From NCBI RefSeq assembly GCF_023078355.1, contig NZ_CP095552.1:3348001-3412000 (forward strand): a stretch of 64,000 nucleotides of DNA. Direction: 5' to 3'. Source of the stretch: Gordonia hongkongensis. Its GTDB lineage: Bacteria; Actinomycetota; Actinomycetes; Mycobacteriales; Mycobacteriaceae. Shown piece after piece: positions 56,312-64,000 of this stretch. Made by a program: the position numbers and the translations under genes. The notes beneath the pieces are model-generated. The model had not been told where the DNA came from and made no database searches. It saw only the letters and a list, made by a program, of their open reading frames with translations. Position 1 is the first letter of the stretch; every line of letters starts with the position of its first letter.

Positions 56312-57293
56312 GCCGCCTCGCCGCGGCTCCGACGCCCGGTCGTACCACGGCGACGACCGCGCAGGTGAGCACCGTCGCGCGTTGCACGCGCCGCGACAAG
56401 GCGACCGCAGCCCGGAGATCGGCCGGCCCCGGCGCCGGTCCGGAACCGAGCGTCGGACGCATCTCGACGCCGTACGGGTAGACGGTCCGACCGCCCAGCT
56501 GCACCCCCAGCGCCCCGGCGAACCCGGCTTCGACGACCCCCGCGTTCGGACTCGGGTGGGCACTGCTGTCCCGGCGCCACGCCGCGATCGTCCGCCGCGG
56601 GGCGCCGCCGATCACCACCAGCAGCGAACCCGCCAGCCGCGCGGGCAGCAGGTTCACGAGATCGTCGAGGCGCGCGGCCGCCCAGCCGAAGTTCCGGTAG
56701 CGCTCACTCCGATAGCCGACCATCGCATCGAGCGTGTTGACCGCCCGATACCCCAGCACTCCGGGGACACCCGCCAATGCACCCCACACCAGCGGACCGA
56801 CGGTCGCATCGGAGGTGTTCTCGGCGATCGACTCGAGAGCTGCACGGCAGAGCCCCGCCTCGTCGAGTGACTCCGGGTCCCGGCCGCACAGGCTGGGAAT
56901 GAGCGCTCGCGCACCCTCGAGGTCCTCGGCCTCCAACGCTTGCGCGACCGCATCGCCGACCCGACACAGCGACGTGCCGCCCAGCGCCACCCACGTCGAC
57001 GCCGCGGTCACCGCGACGCCGACAACGCCTGCAGATCGCCGACCGGGCAACGCCGCGAGCGCCACCGTCGAACCGACCATCACCCCGACCAGCCCGACGC
57101 CCGCCGCCCGCGAGTCCCGGTACATACGCCGCTCGACCGCACCCGTCAGCCGTCCGAATCCGGCCACCGGGTGACCGCGCGACGGATCACCGAACAGCTC
57201 GTCGAGCACGAACCCGGCCACCAACCCCGCCGCGGTGACGTCACCACGACGGCGATCGGGGTGCGGACTACGGAAACGCGACGGTCTGGGCAC
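56289..57293 (-). CDS. cobD: Adenosylcobinamide-phosphate synthase (CobD/CbiB)
   Basis: A membrane enzyme that attaches aminopropanol (phosphate) to adenosylcobyrate. Seen are VAGFVLDELFGDPSRGHPVAGFGRL (N-terminus), CRAALESIAENTSDATVGPLVW (signature), GYRAVNTLDAMVGYRSERY and the SSAHPSPNAGVVEAGFAGAL motif. The start is uncertain: GTG 57293 gives 334 residues and GTG 57221 gives 310, closer to the conserved region; the ATG further upstream at 57443 crosses a repeat and is unlikely. It overlaps the SURF1 gene end by 23 bp, tail to tail. Together with cobC-like, cobUT and cobS the window holds most late cobalamin steps. Confidence 0.9.
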   Translation of the reverse strand: MPRPSRFRSPHPDRRRGDVTAAGLVAGFVLDELFGDPSRGHPVAGFGRLTGAVERRMYRDSRAAGVGLVGVMVGSTVALAALPGRRSAGVVGVAVTAASTWVALGGTSLCRVGDAVAQALEAEDLEGARALIPSLCGRDPESLDEAGLCRAALESIAENTSDATVGPLVWGALAGVPGVLGYRAVNTLDAMVGYRSERYRNFGWAAARLDDLVNLLPARLAGSLLVVIGGAPRRTIAAWRRDSSAHPSPNAGVVEAGFAGALGVQLGGRTVYPYGVEMRPTLGSGPAPGPADLRAAVALSRRVQRATVLTCAVVAVVRPGVGAAARRLSRRIAG

Positions 57294-57327
57294 CGCGCGA
57301 TGGTATCCACCCGGGCTCGTGTGCCTC

Positions 57328-57393
57328 CGGCCCGCTCGCTTCGCTCCCGGCGCCGGCACCCATTCGGCCCGCTCGCTTCGCTCCCGGCGCCGG
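57328..57393. repeat. Two direct copies of a 28-bp GC-rich element
   Basis: CGGCCCGCTCGCTTCGCTCC followed by CGGCGCCGG occurs at 57328 and again at 57365, 37 bp apart. It resembles, in reverse complement, the GAGCGAAGCG core of the 40-bp tandem repeat at 47092, so both may belong to one family of intergenic elements. It lies between the divergent cobD and spermidine-synthase-like genes. Confidence 0.75.
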
Positions 57394-57415
57394 GCCCGTG
57401 CCACACTTGGCCCCC

Positions 57416-58225
57416 GTGGCCCGGACAACCGCACACCCGACACCCGGTCGGTACGACATCGACACCGGCGTCGCCGAGTTGAGCCCCGACACCATCGCGG
57501 GCGGGTGGCTGCTGACCATCAACGGGGCGCACAGCTCGCACATCCACCCCGACGACCCGACCGCGCTCGACTTCGACTACCTGCGGCAGATGGCGGCCGT
57601 CATCGACGAACGGCACCCGACGACCGATCGACTCCGGGTCCTGCATCTCGGTGGGGCGGCCTGCGCGCTGGCGCGCCACCTCGACCACCGCTACCCGGAC
57701 GCCCGCCAGGTGGCCGTCGAGATCGACGCCGAACTCGCACGCCTCGTACGGGAGTGGTTCGACCTCCCGCGGGCGCCGAAACTCCGGATCCGGGTCTGCG
57801 ATGCGCGGCAGGTCGTCGAGTCGCTGCAACCGGGCACCCGCGAGGTCGTCGTACGGGACGCGTTCGCCGGCGATCGCACCTCACGGCACCTCACGACGCG
57901 CGAATTCACCGAACGCGTCCGCGACGTTCTCGTCCCCGGCGGCCTGTATCTCGCCAACTGCGGCGACAGCCGGGACCTCGCCGGCGCCCGCGCCGAAGCC
58001 GCGACCGTCGGATCGGTGTTCGGCCATCTCGCGCTCATCGCCGACGCCGCGATGTTCAAAGGTCGACGCACCGGCAACATCGTGATCGCGGGCAGCGACA
58101 CCCCGCTCGATCCGTCGGCCTCCCTCGTCCGCACCCTGCTCAGCGATCCGCTACCGGCGCAAATCCTCTCCGGTGACCGGGCCCGCGAGTTCGCCCGCGG
58201 CGAGGCCCTGACCGACGAGCCGTGA
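57416..58225 (+). CDS. Spermidine-synthase-like (SpeE fold) methyltransferase-type protein
   Basis: A 269-residue protein with the SpeE/Rossmann pattern: LRVLHLGGAACALARHLDHRYPDARQVAVEID (nucleotide-binding loop and acidic residue; here quoted as HLGGAACALARHL and VAVEID), followed by LRIRVCDARQVV and VVVRDAFAGD, equivalents of the SpeE catalytic region, although the usual DxxD aspartates are only partly present. Such actinobacterial proteins are called fused MFS/spermidine synthase-like or polyamine aminopropyltransferase-like; true polyamine synthesis is not shown. GTG 57416 is chosen; GTG 57398 would add six residues. Confidence 0.8.
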   Translation: MARTTAHPTPGRYDIDTGVAELSPDTIAGGWLLTINGAHSSHIHPDDPTALDFDYLRQMAAVIDERHPTTDRLRVLHLGGAACALARHLDHRYPDARQVAVEIDAELARLVREWFDLPRAPKLRIRVCDARQVVESLQPGTREVVVRDAFAGDRTSRHLTTREFTERVRDVLVPGGLYLANCGDSRDLAGARAEAATVGSVFGHLALIADAAMFKGRRTGNIVIAGSDTPLDPSASLVRTLLSDPLPAQILSGDRAREFARGEALTDEP

Positions 58226-58356
58226 AGCACCGGGGTGGTCGCGCGGCCGCCCGCCGGACGCGGTGTCGTGACCCGGCTGCCGGCACACGCTGCACACCCG
58301 TTGTCGCCAATGGATAGGGTTGGGTTCGATCCCGACGCCGAGGAACCGAGGATGAC

Positions 58357-60336
58357 GTGAGCGATCCATCGTCGCGTGCGGGTACGACGCTGGGTCCGTA
58401 CCGCATCGACAGACTCCTGGGTCGTGGCGGGATGGGTGAGGTCTACGAGGCCTACGACACCGTCCGGGAACGCCGCGTCGCCCTGAAACTCCTGCCCCCA
58501 CACCTGGTGCACGACAAGGACTTCCGCGAGCGCTTCGAGCGGGAGTCGAAGACCGCGGCGAAGCTCTCCGACCCGCACGTCATCCCGATCCACGACTGGG
58601 GCGAGAAGGACGGCGTCCTCTTCATCGACATGCGGCTCGTCGACGGGCAGGACCTGCGCAAGCTGCTCGCCGCCGGTCCGCTGCCCGCCGCCCGGGCGGT
58701 TGCGATCCTCGGCCAGGTGGCGTCGGCTCTCGACGCCGCGCACCGCAACGGCCTCGTCCACCGAGACATCAAGCCGGACAACATCCTCGTCGACGCCGAC
58801 GACTTCGCCTACCTCGTCGACTTCGGCATCGCGCAGGGCGCAAGCGACAGCCGCCTCACCCAGATCGGGACCGCGCTCGGGACACTCGCCTACATGGCGC
58901 CGGAGCGGTTCGGCGACGACCCCGCCGGGCCGAGTTCGGACAACTACGCGTTGGCCTGCGTGTTGTACGAAAGTGTCACCGGTCAGACCCCGTATCCGGT
59001 GAAAACCGACCAGGGTCTGATGGCCGCGCACATCACCAAGGAACCGCCGACGATGGGCGGTCCGCTCGACCCGGTCATCGCGCGCGGACTCGCCAAGGAT
59101 CCGGCGCAGCGCTATCCGACGGCGCGCGAACTGATCCGGGCCGCGGCGTCGGCGCTGACCGAACCGCCCGCGTCGTCGGCACCGCCGACGGTGACACCGC
59201 GCATCGTGACACCGCCCCCGATGGCCCCGCCCACCTACGCGCCCGGAGGGGCCGGCGCCGACGCGTTTCGCAAGCCCGGGAGTCCGGTCCCCTCGGATCG
59301 CACGGTCATCTCGCCCGGCACACCCGCGCCCGGACAGCCCGGCAGCGCCCCCGGGTTCGGGCCACCGCCGGGACAGTCCGGCCCGCAACGACATTCGGGT
59401 CCCCAGTCCTATTCGGGCCCCCAGTCGCATTCGGGCGCGCCGTCCTACCCGGGTCCCCAACGCTCGGGTCCCCAGTCCTATTCGGCTCCCCAGCGCTCCA
59501 GCCCGCAACAGTTCTCCGGCCCGCAACAGTTCGCGGGCCCGGGCCAGTGGGGCACCCCGACCGCCCCGCCGCGGAAATCGAACACCGGACGGAATGTGGC
59601 CATCGCGGTGGGTGCCGGGCTGGTCGTGATCGCGCTGGCGGTCACCGGCATCATCGTGGTCCTGGCCGGTTCGGGCGGCGGCGACCCGGCCCCGCCGAGC
59701 ACGTCGACCAGCGCGATCCCGGCGGGCACCGTTGCGTGCGACTACCCGACACGGACCGCGGTCGGCGGCATCACCCAGCCCGCTCCCGCCCCGAGCCAGC
59801 CGAACACCGGAACGGTCGACGCGCAGATCCCCATTGCCGGCCAGGGCACGATCGACCTGACGCTCGACCGTGCCGAGGCGCCCTGCAACGTGGGGGCGAT
59901 GGTGTCGTTGATCGAGTCCGGTTTCTACGACAACAGCAAGTGTCACCGCGCGTCGCGGCAGTACCTGATCTGCGGCTCGTCCGGCGGCCGGGAGGGCACC
60001 AACCCGGGCTGGACCAGCCCGGACGAGCTGCCCGAGAACCTGCCGTCGGCGGGCACCGACGACGACGGCGTACCACAGGTCACCTATCCGCGCGGCACCG
60101 TCGGCATCCTCGATCTGCCAGACGACGAAGGCGCGACCGGCTCGACGACGTTCTTCCTGCTCGCCGACGACACCGACCTCCCGCTGACCTACTCGACCGT
60201 CGGCACCATCGACCCGTCCGGACTCGCCGTCCTCGACAAGGTCCTGGCAGGCGGTTTCACCCCGAATGCCCCGGGTGCGGCGTCGGGCCCGCCGAAGCAG
60301 AACCTGCTGATCCAAAAAGCGACCGTCGGCGGGTGA
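58357..60336 (+). CDS. Transmembrane Ser/Thr protein kinase with extracellular cyclophilin-type domain
   Basis: A 659-residue receptor-type kinase. Residues 10-270 are an active-looking kinase domain: glycine loop LGRGGMGEVY, Lys44, HRDIKPDN (135-142), DFG (155-157), GTLAYMAPERF. A long Pro/Ser/Gln-rich linker (about 275-408) with repeats such as SGPQSYSGPQSHSG follows, then one transmembrane helix (about 413-437), and an outside domain of ~200 residues that matches actinobacterial PpiB-type cyclophilins: DAQIPIAGQGTIDLTLDRAEAP, CNVGAMVSLIESGFYDNSKCHR, CGSSGGREGTNPGW and STFFLL-like TTFFLLADD. It could sense or fold peptides outside and signal inside. A 17-bp hairpin follows. Start GTG 58357. 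Confidence 0.92.
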   Translation: MSDPSSRAGTTLGPYRIDRLLGRGGMGEVYEAYDTVRERRVALKLLPPHLVHDKDFRERFERESKTAAKLSDPHVIPIHDWGEKDGVLFIDMRLVDGQDLRKLLAAGPLPAARAVAILGQVASALDAAHRNGLVHRDIKPDNILVDADDFAYLVDFGIAQGASDSRLTQIGTALGTLAYMAPERFGDDPAGPSSDNYALACVLYESVTGQTPYPVKTDQGLMAAHITKEPPTMGGPLDPVIARGLAKDPAQRYPTARELIRAAASALTEPPASSAPPTVTPRIVTPPPMAPPTYAPGGAGADAFRKPGSPVPSDRTVISPGTPAPGQPGSAPGFGPPPGQSGPQRHSGPQSYSGPQSHSGAPSYPGPQRSGPQSYSAPQRSSPQQFSGPQQFAGPGQWGTPTAPPRKSNTGRNVAIAVGAGLVVIALAVTGIIVVLAGSGGGDPAPPSTSTSAIPAGTVACDYPTRTAVGGITQPAPAPSQPNTGTVDAQIPIAGQGTIDLTLDRAEAPCNVGAMVSLIESGFYDNSKCHRASRQYLICGSSGGREGTNPGWTSPDELPENLPSAGTDDDGVPQVTYPRGTVGILDLPDDEGATGSTTFFLLADDTDLPLTYSTVGTIDPSGLAVLDKVLAGGFTPNAPGAASGPPKQNLLIQKATVGG

Positions 60337-60359
60337 CCCGCGGAGTCCATGTGGATCCA

Positions 60360-60396
60360 GTTGCGGTTTGTCCCGGCAACCGGGACAAACCGCAAC
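60360..60396 (+). terminator. Terminator of the kinase-cyclophilin gene, perfect 17-bp stem
   Basis: Bases 60360-60376 are the exact complement of 60380-60396, with a 3-nt loop (CAA). It starts 23 bp after the kinase stop. No U-tract follows, so it may act as a bidirectional or I-shaped high-GC terminator. Confidence 0.65.
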
Positions 60397-60429
60397 CGGA
60401 ATTCTGGGCCATCACCGATCGGCGCGCGC

Positions 60430-61127
60430 ACAGGCACGGATCGCGGTGCTCTCCGTGAGCTCGACGCCGCGTTGGGTGGGGTTGCCGCCGCTTGGTGGTT
60501 GGGCCTCCACCCGAAAGAACCTCGAAAACACCTCGTGGCCACCGGTTCTCACAGAGCGCATACGCGCTCGTCAGCGACTGCGGTGGTCCGGCACCGCCGC
60601 TTGACGACGCCGACGTCACCACGCACGCCGACCTCAGGGTCACCGCAGCGGCGCTCACCGCCCTCGACGCCTCCGCCGAACTCGGAATCACTGTCCCCGA
60701 TTCGGCTCTTCTCTCCGGCACGGTGAAACTCACCGACCTATAGGCCGCACACTCGCGCCACCCCGGGCGGCATGGTTCTCCGGCCATCACTCAGTACTTG
60801 CGACTCCTCGGCGACGGCACGCGATCGGAGGCGGAGCGAATCGTGGCCACGTTGTTTCGCGAGTCGGGCATAGTGAGCTGGACACCGAACGTGAGCGCCG
60901 AGGGATACGTCATCGACATGGCCTTCACCCGGGAGAAGCTGGCTGTCGAAATCGACGGATTCGCCTACCACCGCGATGTCACGACGTTTCAGCCAGACCG
61001 GACAAAGCGCAATGCGCTCATCGCCGCGGGCTGGACCGTCCTGAACTTCACCTGGGCCGACATCGTCGAACGCGGCGATCAGGTGGTGACCACGGTGAGA
61101 AATGCGTTCAGCCGTTCGGCCGCCTGA
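60430..61127 (+). pseudogene. Decayed AbiEi-type antitoxin / DUF559 protein gene
   Basis: Three homologous pieces can be read. Piece 1 (about 60430-60600): LDAALGGVAAAWWLGLHPKE and TAVVRHRRL. Piece 2 in another frame from 60600: DDADVTTHADLRVTAAALTA and LDASAELGITVPDS, ended by TAG at 60741-60743. Piece 3 in the same frame as piece 2 (60744-61127): AAHSRHPGRHGSP, then the DUF559 endonuclease-like end GTRSEAERIVATLFRESGI, VEIDGFAYHRDV, NALIAAGWTVLNFTW. A base seems lost near 60603 (ttg-gac expected). The N-terminal DNA-binding part is missing. Full proteins of this type (about 280-300 residues) are frequent in mycolic-acid actinomycetes and are called AbiEi-family antitoxin domain proteins. 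No partner toxin gene is adjacent. Confidence 0.75.
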
Positions 61128-61146
61128 GCCGCAAAGGGCCACCCGA

Positions 61147-61971
61147 CTAGATCACGTAGTTCATCCGGCTCAGGATCGCTTGTCCGAGAGCCTGATCGCC
61201 GTGCAACTCCACCGCGGACGGATCGGCATCCCGTCGGCCACCGGCGTACCGCGCAAGATTCATCGCATCCAGCCGGATACGCACGTCGGCAGCGTCGTCG
61301 CCGCCGTCGAACTCGTCGACGACACCTGCCCGGTCCCCGACGGCGATTCGCACGGTCCGCGGAGACACCCCGGTGATGTCGAAGAGGACGGTGCTGCCCT
61401 TCGGTGCATCGGCTCGCTTCCCGACGACGAAGGGCAACGACGCGCCGATCTCGTCGAGTGCGAACGACGCCGGGCCCGGCTCTGCCACGGCGGAACGATC
61501 GGTGCCGTCACGCAGGTCGATCTCGTGCACCCAACAGTCGAAGATCCGAATCCGCATGAATCGCCCATACGTGTCCGGCCCGGCGGGCGTCATCGCCTCG
61601 GCATCGAAGTCGTTCTGCGACATGGATTTCAACGCCTCGGTCCGGACGCCGATGATCTCGTCGAGGGCGGCAACCACCTCAGCACGCGGCTTCGGGCGGT
61701 AATGGTCGACCCACTTCTCGTTCAGTTCGCCGATCGGGTTACGGACGTGGTCGAGGGCGCTGACCGTACGGGTGGCCTCGACGTCGCGGCCGTCGAGCAT
61801 GCTCTCGGTCCCGACGATGTGGGCGACGATGTCGGCATTGGTCCAGCCGGGCAGAACCGACGGCGCCGACCACGCATCGTCGTCGAGCGCGCGGGCCAGG
61901 TCGCCGATCACGCCCCACTGCGCGATCAGAGCCTCGGTCACCTCGTCGATCGGCAGGATCGTCGTCGCCAT
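61147..61971 (-). CDS. Maleylpyruvate isomerase family mycothiol-dependent enzyme
   Basis: A 274-residue DinB-like protein with the N-terminal mycothiol-dependent metalloenzyme domain: TEALIAQWGVIGDLARAL, the metal-binding His in PGWTNADIVAHIVGTESML, and RIFDCWVHEIDLRDG with the further His. The C-terminal domain (about 170-274) is of the MDMPI_C/SCP-2-like type and ends RYAGGRRDADPSAVELHGDQ. Such enzymes use mycothiol, the thiol of actinomycetes, as cofactor or substrate; the exact reaction is unknown. It lies between the two kinase genes on the other strand, and is divergent from the second one with 157 bp between. Confidence 0.88.
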   Translation of the reverse strand: MATTILPIDEVTEALIAQWGVIGDLARALDDDAWSAPSVLPGWTNADIVAHIVGTESMLDGRDVEATRTVSALDHVRNPIGELNEKWVDHYRPKPRAEVVAALDEIIGVRTEALKSMSQNDFDAEAMTPAGPDTYGRFMRIRIFDCWVHEIDLRDGTDRSAVAEPGPASFALDEIGASLPFVVGKRADAPKGSTVLFDITGVSPRTVRIAVGDRAGVVDEFDGGDDAADVRIRLDAMNLARYAGGRRDADPSAVELHGDQALGQAILSRMNYVI

Positions 61972-62115
61972 CGTTCCTCCTCGGGTCTGGATCGGCGATC
62001 AGGGTCGCCGGCGGGTCACTCGGTTCAACCGTATCGGGGACCGATCTGCGGATCCCGGGACCCGCCGAACGGAGGACACTGCGCGGTGTCGGCCCCGGCG
62101 AACGACCCGGGCACC

Positions 62116-62128
62116 TACGCTTGTCCGC
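62116..62128 (+). promoter_or_regulatory. -10 element TACGCT before kinase 2, leaderless geometry
   Basis: TACGCT (62116-62121), seven bases, GTG 62129. This supports the choice of start. Confidence 0.55.
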
Positions 62129-63694
62129 GTGTCTGCATCCGTGCGCGCCGGCGACCGGCTCGGTCCGTACCTCATCGACGGGTTGATCGGCCGGGGCGGA
62201 ATGGGCGAGGTGTACCGCGCGACCGACACCCGCAAGGACCGGGTCGTCGCCCTGAAGCTGCTCAGCCCGCAGGTCGCCGACGACCCGGCCTTCCGTGACC
62301 GGTTCCACCGCGAGTCGCGTGTCGCCGCCCGCCTCAACGATCCACACGTCATCCCGATCCACGACTGGGGAGAGATCGACGGGCGCCTGTTCATCGACAT
62401 GCGCCTGGTCGACGGCCGCGACCTACGCACCCTGCTCCTGCAGGACGGACCCCTGCCGGCTGAACGCGCGCTGCGGATCGTCGGTCAAATCGGTGACGCC
62501 CTCGATGCAGCGCATCGATCCGGCCTCGTCCACCGCGACGTCAAACCCGACAACATTCTCGTCGACGATCGCGACTTCGCGTACCTCGTGGATTTCGGTC
62601 TCGCACAGGCGGACACCGACACACGGTTCACGAGCACCGGCACCGCAGTCGGTTCCTTCGGCTACATGGCGCCGGAGCGGTTCGGCGACGATGCCGTGGG
62701 GCCGCCCGCCGACATCTACGCGCTGGCGTGCGTGCTGTTCGAATGTCTCGCCGGAGTGCACCCGTTCGCCTCGGCGACCACCATCGAGCGGTTGATCGCC
62801 GCCCACCTCACCGCCCCGCCGCCGCGCCTCGGTGCCGCGATCGATCACGTCATCGCCCGCGGGATGGCGAAAGATCCGTCGCAGCGCCAGCTCTCGGCGG
62901 CGGCGCTGGTCGCCGACGCCGGCGGTGCCCTGCGGTCGGAGCCTCTCGGTGGCGCGCCGACGATCGTCCCGGCCGGAACCCCCACCGTCGTGCCCGCCAC
63001 CCCGTCGGCATCGACACCCGCCGCTCCAGCCGGGCCGTGGGACGCCACCCGGGCCGCGGTCTGGACCACACCGCCCCGCCGCCGGTCACCTCTCGTTCCC
63101 ATCGTCGTGGCGACGTCCGTCGTGCTGCTGATCTGCGCCGGCGTCGTCGCCTGGGCGATCGTCACGACCGAGCGGGACAACCCGGCGACCACAGCCGCCG
63201 ACGCATCCGCAGTGTCCACGACCACCGAGGCGGCGCCCCAGCCAACGACGCCGACGCCGGCCGAACCGACGCCCCTTCCCGGACCGACTTCGCAACCGGG
63301 CCCCGCGTCGCAGCCGGGTCCGGCACCCCGGCCGTCGGCGAGTCCTCAACCCGCAATCGTCCCCGGCGATCTCGGTCTCACCGTGCCGATGACCCGGCCG
63401 GCGTGCGACGGCACGGGGATCGTCGTGGTCGCCAACGCGACCGCACCCGGGAACTACCCCGGCGAGGTGCAGTCCTATTTGAACCAGTACCCGGGTGCGA
63501 GCTACTTGCGCACAGATCAGTCGTGTCCGTCGCTGAAGCAGGTGAGCGATGACGGCACTCCGATCTATGCGGTCTACTACGTCGCGGGCCGCACTCTCGA
63601 GGACATCTGCACGATGCGCAACCAGATCGGCGGCCTTGCATACGGCCGCTGGCTCGACTACACCACCGACCCGGAATCGCAGATCACCTGCTGA
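62129..63694 (+). CDS. Transmembrane Ser/Thr protein kinase, cysteine-containing extracellular domain
   Basis: A 521-residue receptor-type kinase whose kinase domain (about 8-270) is strikingly close to that of the gene at 58357: GRGGMGEVYRATD, Lys43, DPHVIPIHDWGE, HRDVKPDN (135-142), DFG, GSFGYMAPERFGDDAVGPPAD. After a linker with Pro/Ala/Thr comes one transmembrane helix (about 321-342), a Pro/Gln/Thr-rich stalk, and an outside domain of ~100 residues with four cysteines (RPACDG, TDQSCPS, EDICTM, QITC) that could form two disulfides. This domain is of no family I know. Longer openings upstream run through the divergent isomerase gene and are rejected. Confidence 0.92.
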   Translation: MSASVRAGDRLGPYLIDGLIGRGGMGEVYRATDTRKDRVVALKLLSPQVADDPAFRDRFHRESRVAARLNDPHVIPIHDWGEIDGRLFIDMRLVDGRDLRTLLLQDGPLPAERALRIVGQIGDALDAAHRSGLVHRDVKPDNILVDDRDFAYLVDFGLAQADTDTRFTSTGTAVGSFGYMAPERFGDDAVGPPADIYALACVLFECLAGVHPFASATTIERLIAAHLTAPPPRLGAAIDHVIARGMAKDPSQRQLSAAALVADAGGALRSEPLGGAPTIVPAGTPTVVPATPSASTPAAPAGPWDATRAAVWTTPPRRRSPLVPIVVATSVVLLICAGVVAWAIVTTERDNPATTAADASAVSTTTEAAPQPTTPTPAEPTPLPGPTSQPGPASQPGPAPRPSASPQPAIVPGDLGLTVPMTRPACDGTGIVVVANATAPGNYPGEVQSYLNQYPGASYLRTDQSCPSLKQVSDDGTPIYAVYYVAGRTLEDICTMRNQIGGLAYGRWLDYTTDPESQITC

Positions 63695-63764
63695 CCGCGC
63701 CCCTACAGGGACGACGCGACGAACAAGGACCGGACCTGTCCGCATCGTCGGGCAGGATGGGCAC

Positions 63765-64000
63765 ATGTTGGAAACCTCCGCGCGGTTGCTCGCGTTGCTG
63801 TCGCTACTGCAGACACGACGCGAGTGGTCGGGCCCCGAACTCGCCGAGCGCCTCGACATCACCACCCGCACCGTGCGGCGCGACATCGACAAACTGCGCG
63901 AGCTGGGCTACCCGGTGGACGCCAACGTCGGCTCGCGCGGTGGCTATCGGCTGGGCGCCGGCGCGGAGATGCCGCCGCTGCTGCTCGACGACCAGGAGGT
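63765..64000 (+). CDS. YafY/WYL-type helix-turn-helix transcriptional regulator, 3' end outside window
   Basis: The 78 visible residues begin MLETSARLLALLSLLQTRRE and form a DeoR/HTH_11-type winged helix with LAERLDITTRTVRRDIDKLRELGYPVDA and the wing GSRGGYRLGAG, followed by the start of the effector part (EMPPLLLDDQE). This pattern is typical of regulators with a C-terminal WYL domain, which would lie beyond the window. CAGGAT six bases before the ATG may be a -10 element. Neighbouring kinase 2 ends 70 bp upstream. Confidence 0.88.
   Translation, partial: MLETSARLLALLSLLQTRREWSGPELAERLDITTRTVRRDIDKLRELGYPVDANVGSRGGYRLGAGAEMPPLLLDDQE

Noticed and set aside
54287..56563. Fusion of the zinc metallopeptidase with 424 extra N-terminal residues
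   Set aside because: The extra part is antisense to the SURF1 gene, with low-complexity composition; the zinc ribbon MRDFLCLKCG is a natural N-terminus.

Overview
This is a high-GC actinobacterial chromosome segment, dense with genes. Its order follows the Mycobacterium tuberculosis Rv2191-Rv2236c block closely: trpD, ctaE-qcrCAB, ctaF/ctaC, asnB, adoK, an IscA/ErpA-type protein, glycerate kinase, cobT/cobS, ilvE, gcvT, pepA/B, the 2-oxoacid dehydrogenase E2, lipB-lipA, glnA1, glnE, glnA2, panB, a CYTH/CHAD protein, rnpB, then Rv2228c-Rv2236c equivalents. The gene content fits a mycolic-acid actinomycete outside Mycobacterium, most likely Gordonia or a close relative such as Williamsia or Rhodococcus. 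That genus call is inference from synteny and protein style, without any database search.

Layout. 1-10.1 kb: end of an exonuclease-like gene, a stand-alone Lrp ligand-binding protein, trpD, and the genes for the cytochrome bcc-aa3 supercomplex (ctaE-qcrC-qcrA-qcrB, then ctaF and ctaC on the other strand), with a PAP2/diacylglycerol-kinase fusion between the two halves. 10.1-16 kb: asnB, a guanidinium exporter with a guanidine-III riboswitch, adenosine kinase, an Fe-S carrier, glycerate kinase. 16-19.4 kb: a membrane protein, then a fused CobU-CobT and CobS (lower-ligand assembly of cobalamin). 19.4-29 kb: ilvE, gcvT, leucyl aminopeptidase, E2 with two lipoyl domains, and the lipoate genes lipB-lipA that serve E2 and the glycine cleavage system. 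29-32.5 kb: two tandem membrane-anchored beta-propeller paralogues, one split by a stop codon, and an RDD protein. 32.5-43.3 kb: nitrogen metabolism (glnA1, glnE, frameshifted glnA2) interleaved with an alcohol dehydrogenase/cyclase pair and a heme oxygenase/nuclease pair. 43.6-49.2 kb: panB, prolyl aminopeptidase, CYTH-CHAD protein, a 5 x 40-bp tandem repeat, a frameshifted RNB ribonuclease and the RNase P RNA. 49.2-58.2 kb: phosphatase, zinc-ribbon protein, Nif3-like protein, CobC-like aminotransferase, HAD protein, PtpA, a zinc metallopeptidase, SURF1, CobD and a spermidine-synthase-like protein. 58.3-64 kb: two transmembrane Ser/Thr kinases with different extracellular domains (one a cyclophilin), around a decayed AbiEi/DUF559 gene and a mycothiol-dependent isomerase-family protein, then the start of a WYL/YafY-type regulator.

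Most notable: (i) four reading-frame lesions (glnA2, RNB ribonuclease, beta-propeller 1, AbiEi remnant), each either real decay or sequence error; (ii) a guanidine-III riboswitch directly before a Gdx-type exporter; (iii) a 16-bp sequence shared upstream of both glutamine synthetase genes that contains a GlnR-like half site; (iv) many genes starting 6-7 nt after a TANNNT -10 element, i.e. probable leaderless mRNAs; (v) a kinase-cyclophilin receptor fusion. I did not find a clear undescribed multi-gene defence or mobile system; no IS element, prophage, CRISPR array or tRNA was recognised.
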